A stretch of 64,000 bases of DNA from Ralstonia pickettii (GCF_016466415.2 NZ_CP066772.2:186001-250000); one strand, 5' to 3'; shown: positions 55,030-63,746, numbered from the stretch's first letter. Program-made: numbers and translations. The notes: generated from the sequence alone by a model not told the origin.

Positions 55030-55541
55030 TCGCTACCGGCAATGTATGCCTGCGCGCATGGCGCGAAGAGGACATCCCGCATCTGCTGCCACTGCGTAAC
55101 GATGTACAGACGCAACTGCAGCTGATGACGCGCCCCAGGCCCAACTCCGCGGCGAGTGTGCGCGACTGGCTGGTGGGCAGGTCAACGCAAAGCGACGCGG
55201 TGCTCTTCATCATTGCCGAGCAGGCCGGCGACCGCGTTCTGGGCTACCTCCAGTTGACGAAGATCGACCTGGTCAACCGGCACGCTGCGCTGGGCATCTG
55301 CTTGGCACCGGCCGATCAGGGACAAGGACACGGGCGAGCCGCCTGCGAGGCGCTGTTCTCGTACGCTCGCCAGACGCTGAACTTGCGCAAGATCACGCTG
55401 GAAGTGCTGGCTGACAATGAACGCGCGATCCAGCTGTATCAGAAGCTCGGCTTCCGCAAGATCGGCCAGTTGGCCGAGCACTATCTGCAGGATCAGCGCT
55501 GGCATGACGTCGTGCTGATGGAACGCATGCTGAGCCCATGA
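55026..55541 (+). CDS. GNAT family N-acetyltransferase
   Basis: 171-residue acetyl- or acyl-CoA-dependent transferase of the RimJ/RimL type. The acyl-CoA loop is LAPADQGQGHGRAACEALF, and EVLADNERAIQLYQKLGF is the usual C-terminal segment. In flagellar glycan loci such enzymes (compare PseH) acylate the amino sugar made by the aminotransferase. It overlaps the methyltransferase stop by ATGA and the WbqC-like start likewise. Confidence 0.9.
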   Translation: MIATGNVCLRAWREEDIPHLLPLRNDVQTQLQLMTRPRPNSAASVRDWLVGRSTQSDAVLFIIAEQAGDRVLGYLQLTKIDLVNRHAALGICLAPADQGQGHGRAACEALFSYARQTLNLRKITLEVLADNERAIQLYQKLGFRKIGQLAEHYLQDQRWHDVVLMERMLSP

Positions 55542-56254
55542 ACATCGTCATTTCACAACCCATGTTGTTCCCCTGGGTCGGCATGCTTGAGCAGATCGTG
55601 CTGGCGGACGTCTTCGTCAACTATGCGGACGTGCAGTTCTCCAAGGGCAGCTTCACAAACCGGGTGCAGATCAAGGACCGCACCGGATCACGCTGGCTGA
55701 CCGTTCCGCTGGAGAAGTTCCACCTGGGTGAGCGCATCGATCAGGTACGCCCCTGCGCCAGCACCGACTGGCGCGGCCAGCACCTGCGCAAACTGGAGCA
55801 AGCCTACGAAGAAGCGCCCTATGCGCAGGACATGCTGGCACTCGTGCGCACGGTGTACGAGGCCGACTACGCCCACATGGGTGCGCTGGCGTTGGCGTCG
55901 ATGCAGGCCATCTGCAGCTATCTGAACATCCCGCTCAGTGCGAAGCTGCGCGACTCCGTGGAACTGGCCGTGCCGGGGCGCAACAGCGATCGCGTACTGG
56001 CCATCGTGCGGCAACTGCACGGCAGCAAATACATCACCGGGCATGGCGCCAAGAACTATCTGGCGCATGCTGAATTCGAGCAGCACGGCATCACCGTCGA
56101 ATACATGAACTACGCCATGCTGCCTTACCGGCAACTGCACGGCGCGTTCACCCCCTTTGTCAGCAGCCTGGACCTCATTGCAAATCACGGCCCGGCGAGC
56201 AAGCAGTACCTGAACCCACAAACCCTCAACTGGCGCCAATTCACCCATGAATGA
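55538..56254 (+). CDS. WbqC-like family protein
   Basis: 238-residue protein. The N-terminal pattern ISQPMLFPWVGMLEQIVLAD followed by DVQFSKGSFTNRVQIK identifies the WbqC-like family, found in O-antigen and flagellar sugar clusters next to amino-sugar genes. Its biochemical activity is unsettled. It overlaps the next gene by 8 bp, and its position suggests action on the amino group or acyl part of the sugar (inference). Confidence 0.88.
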   Translation: MNIVISQPMLFPWVGMLEQIVLADVFVNYADVQFSKGSFTNRVQIKDRTGSRWLTVPLEKFHLGERIDQVRPCASTDWRGQHLRKLEQAYEEAPYAQDMLALVRTVYEADYAHMGALALASMQAICSYLNIPLSAKLRDSVELAVPGRNSDRVLAIVRQLHGSKYITGHGAKNYLAHAEFEQHGITVEYMNYAMLPYRQLHGAFTPFVSSLDLIANHGPASKQYLNPQTLNWRQFTHE

Positions 56255-56993
56255 CATCGAACAGTTCCAAGGCGAAGTCCAGCAGAACATCCAATCCCTG
56301 GCGCAGGACAAAGACCTGCAATCGCTGTCACGCATCTGGCTGCGCGAAGTGACCGCGCACAAGTACCACTACAACTTCACCTGGATGGGCTTGCCCATCA
56401 TCCAGTGCCCGCAAGACGTGCTGGCCATGCAGCAACTGATCTGGGAGGTCAAGCCGGACCTGATTATCGAGACCGGCATTGCGCGCGGCGGCTCGCTGAT
56501 CTTCTATGCCTCGATGCTCGAGCTGCTGGCCCAGAGCGGTCATGGTGAAGGCACGGTCCTAGGCATCGACATCGACATCCGCCAGCACAACCGCGAAGCG
56601 ATCGAGGCGCACCCGATGGCGCGGCGCGTCCAGATGCTGCAGGGCTCCAGCATCGACTCGGGCATCATCGAGCAGGTCAAGCGCATCGCCGCGGGCAAGC
56701 AGCGCGTGCTGGTGGCGCTGGACTCCAACCACACCCACGACCACGTGCTTGCCGAACTGGAAGCCTACGCGCCGCTGACCAGCGTGGGCAGCTACTGCGT
56801 TGTGTTCGACACCGCTGTCGAAGACATGCCGCAAGCGATGTTCAACGATCGTCCGTGGGGCGTCGGGAACAACCCGAAGACCGCTGTGCACGCCTACCTG
56901 CGTGACCACCCGGAATTCGTGATCGACGCCGATATTCACCACAAACTCCTCATTACCGTCGCACCGGACGGCTACCTGAAGCGCGTTGCCTGA
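56247..56993 (+). CDS. CmcI-like (cephalosporin hydroxylase family) methyltransferase-fold protein
   Basis: 248-residue protein of the CmcI family, which has a Rossmann methyltransferase fold despite the historical hydroxylase name. The section FTWMGLPIIQCPQDVLAMQQ is typical, followed by the SAM-type IIETGIARGGSL and acidic VLGIDIDIRQHNR. It may O-methylate the sugar (inference). It overlaps the upstream WbqC-like gene by 8 bp. Confidence 0.87.
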   Translation: MNDIEQFQGEVQQNIQSLAQDKDLQSLSRIWLREVTAHKYHYNFTWMGLPIIQCPQDVLAMQQLIWEVKPDLIIETGIARGGSLIFYASMLELLAQSGHGEGTVLGIDIDIRQHNREAIEAHPMARRVQMLQGSSIDSGIIEQVKRIAAGKQRVLVALDSNHTHDHVLAELEAYAPLTSVGSYCVVFDTAVEDMPQAMFNDRPWGVGNNPKTAVHAYLRDHPEFVIDADIHHKLLITVAPDGYLKRVA

Positions 56994-57036
56994 GCGCTTG
57001 AACCGATCGCTTGATCTGAAAAAATTGGCCGCTGAA

Positions 57037-58269
57037 ATGGAACCCGCGAAGACGACGCCCCAAACCGATGCAGTCACGCTGAGCATCTGCATCCCGACCT
57101 ACAACCGGGCGCGCTACCTGGACAACCTGCTCGGGGAACTGGCCGCGCAGATTGGCGGGTTGCGACACAGCTACGAACTCCTGATCGGCGACAACTGCTC
57201 AAGCGACACCACCGAACAGGTGGTCGCCAAATATCAGGATAAGCTGAACATCCGGTATTTCCGGCGCCCGTCCAACCTGGGTTCGGCCGAAAACCTGAAC
57301 CAGCTCTACCGCAGCGCGCAGGGCAAATACGTGCTCTACCACGCCGACGACGACCTGCCCATCCTCGTCGAGATCAACAAGAACCTCGAGATCTTTGAGC
57401 GCAATGCGGCCGTGGGCGTCATCTTCGCGCCCTGGTTCATCCACGACTTGCCGACCCGGCAGGACATCACGCCCTTCTACCGCCAGGACGACAATTACCT
57501 GATCGAGCAGCACGATTACGCCAAGCTGCTGGCGCTGATCCTGTCGCACCACATCTTTCCGGAGATCTACTTGGCGCGCCGCGAAGTGCTCGACCGGCTG
57601 TACTTCGCCGCGCCCGAGCATGCGTTCTGGGCATTCGCGCATGCGGCAGAAATGCTCGGGTCGTACGCGCTTTATTTCAGCAAGACACCGTTTTATCGCT
57701 CGGTTGCGCGCTACTTTGACGACGAGACGCGCGCCCAGGCAGGCAACGAGGAAGTGAAATACGCATGGGACCGGTATCGCGGCGGCCTGGAATACGTGTT
57801 GAGCAAGTTCGCACCCACGTTGGCCCCGAACGAGCGGCAGGAATGGCTGAATGCCATCAACCAGTTCGTGCTCGCGCGTATGAAGGTGGCGCTGCGCTTG
57901 CGCACCCAGGAGGGTGGCCACTGGATCGACAACTACTACATCGCCAATCGCATCAAGGCGCTCGGTGAGGTAGGCGATCTGCCCGCGCCGTATGACCTGT
58001 ACCGCGTCAACGCCGCGTTCGAATACGTCGCCAAGCTCGACCCGTTCAAGCCCGAGCCGCCCAGGTACGCCACCCTGCGCCGCGCGCCGCTTCAGGTCTT
58101 GCACCACGCGCACGGCTTTGCCGACACCGAGTTTATGGTGCTCGACGACGATGCCGCCATTCCCCATCACACCGTCATCGTCACGCCGATTCCGATGGAC
58201 ATTGCGGTGCCTGCCGGCCGTGAAGTCCGCTTCGTCTCGGAACTCGAAACACTCGCTAAATTTCCCTGA
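57037..58269 (+). CDS. Family 2 glycosyltransferase
   Basis: 410-residue GT-A enzyme. It begins LSICIPTYNRARYLDNLLGE after a short lead, has LIGDNCSSDTT and the acidic YHADDDLP near residue 105, with a long C-terminal helical part. The start is unclear: ATG 57037 is used here; a TTG at 56986 would overlap the CmcI-like gene by 8 bp, as in its neighbours, but neither has a good ribosome site. It is the last sugar gene before the second fliE and is not a paralogue of the two TPR-type transferases. Confidence 0.85.
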   Translation: MEPAKTTPQTDAVTLSICIPTYNRARYLDNLLGELAAQIGGLRHSYELLIGDNCSSDTTEQVVAKYQDKLNIRYFRRPSNLGSAENLNQLYRSAQGKYVLYHADDDLPILVEINKNLEIFERNAAVGVIFAPWFIHDLPTRQDITPFYRQDDNYLIEQHDYAKLLALILSHHIFPEIYLARREVLDRLYFAAPEHAFWAFAHAAEMLGSYALYFSKTPFYRSVARYFDDETRAQAGNEEVKYAWDRYRGGLEYVLSKFAPTLAPNERQEWLNAINQFVLARMKVALRLRTQEGGHWIDNYYIANRIKALGEVGDLPAPYDLYRVNAAFEYVAKLDPFKPEPPRYATLRRAPLQVLHHAHGFADTEFMVLDDDAAIPHHTVIVTPIPMDIAVPAGREVRFVSELETLAKFP

Positions 58270-58287
58270 GTCACTGGTCACGCCCAC

Positions 58288-58617
58288 ATGGATCTTTCCA
58301 ACGCCCATTCCGTCGTCTCGCTGATGAACAGCGTGCTGGCACCGACAAGCGCCGTCGGCGGCAGCACCGCCAGCGGCGAGGCCGGCAAACCCAGTGTCGA
58401 CTTCGGCTCCGTGCTGAAGTCTTCGCTGGACCGTGTCGACGCTTCACAGCAGAAGGCCGAATCGATCTCCCGCAGCTTTGAAATGGGCAATAACGACGTC
58501 GACCTGCACGACGTGATGCTCTCGCTGCAGAAGGCCAACATCGACATGCAGACGGCGGTGCAGGTGCGCAACAAGCTGGTCTCGGCTTACCAAAGCATCA
58601 TGAGCATGTCGATCTGA
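58288..58617 (+). CDS. fliE: Flagellar hook-basal body protein FliE, copy 2
   Basis: 109-residue second FliE. It begins MDLSNAHSVVSLMNSVL, as does copy 1 (with DITN). The variable section is four residues shorter, and the last 73 residues differ from copy 1 at two positions only. Codons differ silently throughout, so it is not a recent copy or assembly artefact. It closes the glycosylation island 18 bp after the last glycosyltransferase. Two intact fliE copies flanking an insertion are unusual; the copies could be redundant or subtly specialised. Confidence 0.95.
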   Translation: MDLSNAHSVVSLMNSVLAPTSAVGGSTASGEAGKPSVDFGSVLKSSLDRVDASQQKAESISRSFEMGNNDVDLHDVMLSLQKANIDMQTAVQVRNKLVSAYQSIMSMSI

Positions 58618-58676
58618 CATCACGCTGCACCCCACTTTCCACGTGGCGGAGAAGGGTTTCCAGACCTCCTTGCCAT

Positions 58677-58702
58677 TTATATTGTGTTCGATATAATTGT
58701 GT
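58677..58702. promoter_or_regulatory. Candidate OhrR operator and ohr promoter
   Basis: The inverted repeat TTATAT (58677-58682) / ATATAA (58691-58696) overlaps direct repeats of ATTGTGT at 58681 and 58696. It is an AT-rich island 70-90 bp before the ohr start. AT-rich dyads at this place are known OhrR targets in other bacteria, so peroxide-responsive repression is likely. Confidence 0.6.
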
Positions 58703-58770
58703 CATCGATTTTGGATTGATCTCCCGGCCGACATGTCGCCGACCGGGCTTCCCAATAAGAGGACCCGACC

Positions 58771-59193
58771 ATGAAAACGCTCTACCAGACCCAAGTCACC
58801 GCGGAAGGCGGCCGTGCCGGCCACGTTCGTAGCGCCGATGGCACGCTGGATCTGCCCCTTTCGCTACCGCGCGAACTCGGCGGCGCAGGCGGTGCAGCTA
58901 CGAACCCCGAGCAACTGTTTGCCGCCGGTTATGCCGCCTGCTTCGAAAATGCAGTGCTGCATGTGGCACGTGGCAAGCAGATCAAGCTGGCGTCGACGTC
59001 GGTCACGGCCACGGTCGGCATCGGCCCGCGGGAAGACGGCGGCTTTGCGCTGACGGTGTCGCTGTCCGCCACCCTGGGCGGCGTCGATCAGGCGACCGCT
59101 GAAGCGCTTGTGGCTGCGGCACATGGCGTATGTCCCTATTCGCATGCCGTCCGTGGCAATATTGACGTCCAATTGAACACGGTCACGCGCTGA
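58771..59193 (+). CDS. ohr: Organic hydroperoxide resistance protein (Ohr/OsmC family)
   Basis: 140-residue thiol peroxidase that reduces organic hydroperoxides using lipoyl cofactors. The two redox cysteines are C57 (YAACFENA) and C121 (VCPYSHA), and Arg at residue 20 matches the usual active-site Arg. The length and N-terminal pattern (TLYQTQVTAEGGRAG) are standard for Ohr. It is followed by the OhrR gene after 76 bp. It is out of place in a flagellar cluster. Confidence 0.95.
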   Translation: MKTLYQTQVTAEGGRAGHVRSADGTLDLPLSLPRELGGAGGAATNPEQLFAAGYAACFENAVLHVARGKQIKLASTSVTATVGIGPREDGGFALTVSLSATLGGVDQATAEALVAAAHGVCPYSHAVRGNIDVQLNTVTR

Positions 59194-59269
59194 GCCTCTT
59201 GCTCCGCCCTGTTGGGCCGATGCGGCACTCGCCGCTCGAGCGCCAGACCGTTCCCCCCGGGAGTTTTCC

Positions 59270-59713
59270 GTGAACGACGTGCTGGCGCTCGATCAGCAGC
59301 TCTGCTTTCCTTTGTATGCCGCCGGCCACTTGCTGACGCGCCTCTACCGCCCGCTGCTCGATGAGCTGGGCCTGACCTATCCCCAGTACCTGGTGATGCT
59401 GGCGTGCTGGCAGCAGGCGCCATGTGCTGTCGGCGACCTCGGCCGCAGGCTGTACCTCGATACGGGCACGCTGACGCCCCTGCTCAAGCGCCTCGAAGAA
59501 CAAGGTCTCGTCACGCGTACGCGCGATCCCGATGACCAGCGCCGCGTCGTCATCGAGTTGACCGACGCCGGCCGCGCATTGCGCGAGCGCGCTGCCAAGG
59601 TGCCCGAAGCTCTCGCCTGCAAGATTCCGCTGGAATTGGACGAAATTGGCGCCACGCGCGACGTGCTGCGCAAGCTGCTCGACGCTCTGGCCACAGTGGA
59701 CGACCGCGAATGA
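59270..59713 (+). CDS. ohrR: Organic hydroperoxide sensor OhrR (MarR family)
   Basis: 147-residue winged-helix repressor. The redox-sensing cysteine is C12 in LDQQLCFPLYAA, the OhrR signature. The recognition region LYLDTGTLTPLLKRLEEQGL and wing RDPDDQRRV follow. It controls ohr through the AT-rich dyad upstream of that gene. The stop overlaps the start of the TPR-type glycosyltransferase by ATGA, which would couple glycosyltransferase synthesis to ohrR. Confidence 0.95.
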   Translation: MNDVLALDQQLCFPLYAAGHLLTRLYRPLLDELGLTYPQYLVMLACWQQAPCAVGDLGRRLYLDTGTLTPLLKRLEEQGLVTRTRDPDDQRRVVIELTDAGRALRERAAKVPEALACKIPLELDEIGATRDVLRKLLDALATVDDRE

Positions 59714-60792
59714 GCGCACCCTCCGCTTCCGCCGATCTGGCGCTGGTTGTCATCGCCCGCAATGAAGCCGCCAGCATTGCGCGTTGCCTGCTCAGTGCCA
59801 AACCGTTTGTCGATCGCATGGTGGTGCTCGACACAGGCTCCATCGACGACACCGTGGCCATTGCCCAGTCGTGCGGCGCCCTTGTCAGCCACATGGCCTG
59901 GACGAACGACTTCTCGGCCGCGCGCAACACCGCGCTGCAGGCAGCCAATGCCGACTGGAACCTTATCCTCGACGCTGACGAATGGCTGGAAAGCGGCGGT
60001 GAGCATTTACGCACGCTCAGCGGTGCGGCCCCGTCCGTCGGCGTGGTGTGCGTCAAGAACGATACCGATGCAACCGAATCCGCCAGCCAGTTGATAGCGT
60101 GGATTCCGCGGCTGCTGCCGCGTGGCGTGCACTACACGGGGCGCATCCATGAGCAGCCGGTGTCGTCCTTGCCGGCGACGCGCGTGCCGGTCATGGTGCG
60201 CCACGACGGCTATACCGCGGCCAAGATGCAGAAGAAAGGCGAGCGCAATACCCAACTGCTGCTGGATGAACTCGCGCATCGGCCAGACGACCCGTACGTG
60301 CTGTATCAGCTCGGCAAGGAAACCGAGCTGCATCACGAAGACTACGCAAAGGCCGTGAACTACTACGCGCGCGCCTTCAGCCTGGCGCCCGCAGATGCGC
60401 CGTACCGCCGTAACCTGGCGCTGCGTTATGTGTACAGCCTGGGCAAGGCCGACCGCATTGAAGAGGCGCTGGCGCAAGGCGATGTCGCCATCCAGACGTG
60501 GCCTGACTTTCCGGATCTGTGCTTTGCGCTGGGACTGGTCTTGCTGGATGCGGCTGCCAAGCAGCCTGATGAGGCGGGGGCGCGGTGGCTACCGCTGGCA
60601 GAACAGGTCTTCAACCGCTGCCTCGAGATCGGCGATCAGCCGGAGATGGACGGCAGCGTCATCGGCCGGGGCAGCTTCCTCGCTGCCCAGCAACTGGCGA
60701 TCGTGTACCAGATGCAGAGCCAAGCGCTCGCACGCAAGTCCGAGCACTATCTGACGCTGTCAAAACAGCTGCAGGACGCGTCGTCTCAATAA
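59710..60792 (+). CDS. Family 2 glycosyltransferase with TPR-like C-terminus (copy B)
   Basis: 360-residue paralogue of the enzyme at 48299-49417. The same order of motifs is seen: [30 protein letters not shown]88-A-D90 (NLILDADEW), then the TPR-like VLYQLGKETELHHEDYAKAV. Similarity extends over the whole chain. Its start overlaps the ohrR stop by 4 bp, and its end overlaps the convergent fliT by 7 bp. It is likely to be a flagellin glycosyltransferase with a different acceptor site or donor sugar (inference). Confidence 0.9.
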   Translation: MSAPSASADLALVVIARNEAASIARCLLSAKPFVDRMVVLDTGSIDDTVAIAQSCGALVSHMAWTNDFSAARNTALQAANADWNLILDADEWLESGGEHLRTLSGAAPSVGVVCVKNDTDATESASQLIAWIPRLLPRGVHYTGRIHEQPVSSLPATRVPVMVRHDGYTAAKMQKKGERNTQLLLDELAHRPDDPYVLYQLGKETELHHEDYAKAVNYYARAFSLAPADAPYRRNLALRYVYSLGKADRIEEALAQGDVAIQTWPDFPDLCFALGLVLLDAAAKQPDEAGARWLPLAEQVFNRCLEIGDQPEMDGSVIGRGSFLAAQQLAIVYQMQSQALARKSEHYLTLSKQLQDASSQ

Positions 60793-61142
60793 CGCGCCAT
60801 GCTGCCGTAAGCGTTGCTGGCGTTGGTGGCACGGCGTGCCGTGTCGATGCGCTTCTGCAGGCGGTCCAGGCGCGGATACACCATGGCGCGCACGCGTGCA
60901 TCATCTTCCAGAATGCGCACGAGCAGCGTGCGCTTGCGCTCCACGTCGGCACGCGAGAGCTGCGGATGCGGTTCGGAACGGCGCAGCGCATCCACATAGG
61001 CGGCGCTTTCGCGTTCCAGCGTACTGACGACTTCCCAGTTACCCACTTCGGCCGCGCTGACCATTTCAGCGGTCAGACTTGCGATGGCTTCGTAGCAGGC
61101 GAACAGACTTTCGCTGTCCTTGATCGGGATGTTGCGGTGCAT
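60786..61142 (-). CDS. fliT: Flagellar export chaperone FliT
   Basis: 118-residue helical chaperone for FliD and, in enteric bacteria, an FlhDC antagonist. Charged helices (LTAEMVSAAEVGNWEVVSTL, RADVERKRTLLVRILEDDAR) and the length fit FliT. The ATG at 61142 follows a GGAG site; an upstream in-frame start at 61172 was rejected. It is the last gene of the fliD-fliS-fliT operon and its end overlaps the convergent glycosyltransferase by 7 bp. Confidence 0.88.
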   Translation of the reverse strand: MHRNIPIKDSESLFACYEAIASLTAEMVSAAEVGNWEVVSTLERESAAYVDALRRSEPHPQLSRADVERKRTLLVRILEDDARVRAMVYPRLDRLQKRIDTARRATNASNAYGSMARY

Positions 61143-61200
61143 ATTGGCTCCAGTTGGGCCGAATTCAGTCAAAGGTCGCTTTACTACAAACGACGTGCAA

Positions 61201-61638
61201 TCAGCTCACAACGCTCAGGTGGCTGTTTGCCGCAGCAGCACCCGGTTGGCCGGCCTGGCCGATGGCGAGCCACGCATCCTGCAGCGGGACCAGCAAAGCA
61301 TCCACCTCGGCGAGGATCGTCAGATCGTTGTTGGCGTTCGCCAACAGCAGGCGGCGCAGCATGTAGTCGTACAGATTGTTCAGTTGCACGGCAATCTCGC
61401 CGCCGCGCTGGTGATCCAGGCTGGCCTGCAGCCCCTGGCCGATGATCGAGATGGCCTTGTCGAACGCCCGCACCTTGGCCAGCACTTCGCCGCGCTGCAT
61501 GGCGGCACTGGCCAGGTTGATGGCGGCGCGCGCGCCTTCAAACAGCATGGCGATCAGGCGGTGCGGATTGGCGTCTACCACGGACGTCTCGATGCCGACT
61601 TGCGCATAGGCACCGATGGCACGGCGTGCAGCGTACAT
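61201..61638 (-). CDS. fliS: Flagellar export chaperone FliS
   Basis: 145-residue chaperone that binds the C-terminus of flagellin and blocks early polymerisation. The start MYAARRAIGAYAQVGIETSV, then NPHRLIAMLFEGA and the C-terminal LYDYMLRRLLLANANND are highly typical. It lies 59 bp after fliD and 58 bp before fliT. Confidence 0.95.
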   Translation of the reverse strand: MYAARRAIGAYAQVGIETSVVDANPHRLIAMLFEGARAAINLASAAMQRGEVLAKVRAFDKAISIIGQGLQASLDHQRGGEIAVQLNNLYDYMLRRLLLANANNDLTILAEVDALLVPLQDAWLAIGQAGQPGAAAANSHLSVVS

Positions 61639-61697
61639 GGAAATGGTCCTCGCTGTGGTCTGTTTGTTTTGGGTTGTGCTCTAAGCCTAAACCCGGC

Positions 61698-63746
61698 TTA
61701 GTTGTTGCTCGAAGTTTGCTTTGTAATGGCCGCAAGCTGCGTCGTCAGGTAATTGCTGGTGTTCGTCATGCTGGCCACCGCGGAGGACAACGCATTGAAT
61801 TGCGTGTAGTACAGCGCCTGCTTGTTATCCAGGCGCGTCTGCATGGCGGTGATCTGGCTGGCAAGCGAAGTCAGCGAACTGTTGATCGAGTCGGTCTCGT
61901 TCTGCAACATGCCGCTGGACGCCAGCAGGTTGTTCATCACCGTGTTGAGTTGGGCAGCGTAACCGCGCTGCACCGTAACCGTGCCGCGAGCGCCCAGCGG
62001 GCCTCCCGCAATCTGCACGGTCAGGCCATCCGTGGCGGAACCCGCGATCCCATACAGGCTCTGGCCCGAGCCGGTCGCGGCCGCACCGTTGATGGTGCCC
62101 TGCACGTCCACACCATTGGTCGACGTCGGGCTCGAGCCGAAGAGCGACGAAGCCCCCGCGCCCGATACCGACACCGCCGACACCGAGCCAAATTGGCTAT
62201 CGGTAATGCTCAGCACGCCGCTGGCATTGGCCGACACCGATGCGTTGACTTTGGCGTTTTGTAGCGTGGTCGATGCGTTGATCTGGCTTTGAATCTGCGC
62301 GGCCAGGGTCGTCGCGGTGTAGCTGCCGGCCGCCAACGTCACGTTGACCGACATGCCGCTGATGCTGAACGCGAGCGTGTCGTTCACGCCCGCCGTAATG
62401 GTCGTGTTTGCGGCGGCCGAACCCGTAAGCGTGCCCTGCGTGGCCAACTGCGTCACGTTGACGGCGTAGCTGCCGGCCTGTGTGGAATCCGAGAACGTCG
62501 GCACGCTGACCAGCGAATCGGTGGCCGTGCCGGTACCGGCGAACAAACCGGTAACCTGGCTGGGCGACTTTGCAATGGCCGCCGACAGCTTGGTGTTGTC
62601 GACCGACAGGGTGCCGTCGGAATTCATCGTCACGCCCACGCTGCCCAGCGACTGGTAGTTGCCGTTGCCGACCGCCCGGCCCAGCACATCGGTAATCTGA
62701 TTGATGAGCGTCTTGGTACTCACATCGCCAGCCAGCGGGCCGTTGTTAGCCTTGTTGGCGGTGTCGATGTTGGTGAGCCCGTTCAGTTGCGTACGCAGCG
62801 CGTTGTAGCCGTTCACGAAATTGGTGACGGCCGTGGTGGTGGCGGTCGGATCGTTGGCTACCGTCACGTTGGTGCTGCCCGTCTTGGACAGCGTAAACGA
62901 CGTGCCATCCACCACGTTTGACAACGTGTTGGTCGGGCTTTGCACGGCAATCCCGTTGATGGTGGCCAGGGCATTCCGGCCCGTGGTCACCTCGGTCATG
63001 TTCTGCGTGCCGGCCGGATCTTGCGAGAGCAGCGATTGCAGCGTCGAGTCGCCCGACACCGAAATCTTCATCTCCGAGCTGGAACCGCCCGCAGTGGACG
63101 TCAGCACCAGACGGTACGGGTTGCCGCTGCCGTCGTTCACGATGCTGGCCGAGACACCCAGGTTGGCCGAGTTGATGGCATCGCGAATGCCCGCCAGCGT
63201 GTTGTTGGACGAGTTGATCGTGATCGAGCCCCCCGCCAGGTTGCCGTTCTGCGTGAACGTCGAACCGGTGTACTTGCCGCCGGAAAGCGAGCCGCCCGAC
63301 ACCGTGCCGAACGAGAACGAAATCGTGGTCGATGCGCCGCTGCCGATGGCGGTGGTGGTGGAAGCTTGCCCCTGCGCCGCCAGCACCTGCGATTGCGCAA
63401 GCTGCGTGACATTGACCGCGTAGGAACCTGCCGGCGCCGAGCCCGTCACCGACGCGCTCAGCATCGAGGTGTCGTAGCCGCTGGCCTTCATGGCGCTGTA
63501 GTTCGACGCGCTGGTCAGGCTCGACAGCGCGGTCTGGAAGGTCGACAGCGCACTCTTGAGCGACCCCACAGCCGACAACTGCGTCTGGTACGAGCTTTGC
63601 TGTGTCTGCAGCTGCGTCAGCGGCAGGCTTTCCACCTTCATGAGGCTGGACACCAGCGAGTTGACGTCGATGCTCGTCCCAATACCGGGAATCGAGATCG
63701 GCGGTACGTAGCTGCTGGTTGAGGAGGTGGTAGTGGTAGTCGCCAT
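61698..63746 (-). CDS. fliD: Flagellar filament cap protein FliD
   Basis: 682-residue filament-capping protein, at the long end of the family. The N-terminal section (ISIPGIGTSIDVNSLVSSLM, LTQLQTQQSSYQTQLS) and the C-terminal helix (LTSLASQITAMQTRLDNKQ, LYYTQFNALSSAVASM) are the conserved D0/D1 parts, and the centre is Ser/Thr/Ala/Gly-rich with two YAVNVTQLA repeats around residues 125 and 425. Such a Ser/Thr-rich surface could itself be glycosylated (inference). A sigma-28 promoter lies 44 bp upstream. Confidence 0.95.
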   Translation of the reverse strand: MATTTTTSSTSSYVPPISIPGIGTSIDVNSLVSSLMKVESLPLTQLQTQQSSYQTQLSAVGSLKSALSTFQTALSSLTSASNYSAMKASGYDTSMLSASVTGSAPAGSYAVNVTQLAQSQVLAAQGQASTTTAIGSGASTTISFSFGTVSGGSLSGGKYTGSTFTQNGNLAGGSITINSSNNTLAGIRDAINSANLGVSASIVNDGSGNPYRLVLTSTAGGSSSEMKISVSGDSTLQSLLSQDPAGTQNMTEVTTGRNALATINGIAVQSPTNTLSNVVDGTSFTLSKTGSTNVTVANDPTATTTAVTNFVNGYNALRTQLNGLTNIDTANKANNGPLAGDVSTKTLINQITDVLGRAVGNGNYQSLGSVGVTMNSDGTLSVDNTKLSAAIAKSPSQVTGLFAGTGTATDSLVSVPTFSDSTQAGSYAVNVTQLATQGTLTGSAAANTTITAGVNDTLAFSISGMSVNVTLAAGSYTATTLAAQIQSQINASTTLQNAKVNASVSANASGVLSITDSQFGSVSAVSVSGAGASSLFGSSPTSTNGVDVQGTINGAAATGSGQSLYGIAGSATDGLTVQIAGGPLGARGTVTVQRGYAAQLNTVMNNLLASSGMLQNETDSINSSLTSLASQITAMQTRLDNKQALYYTQFNALSSAVASMTNTSNYLTTQLAAITKQTSSNN

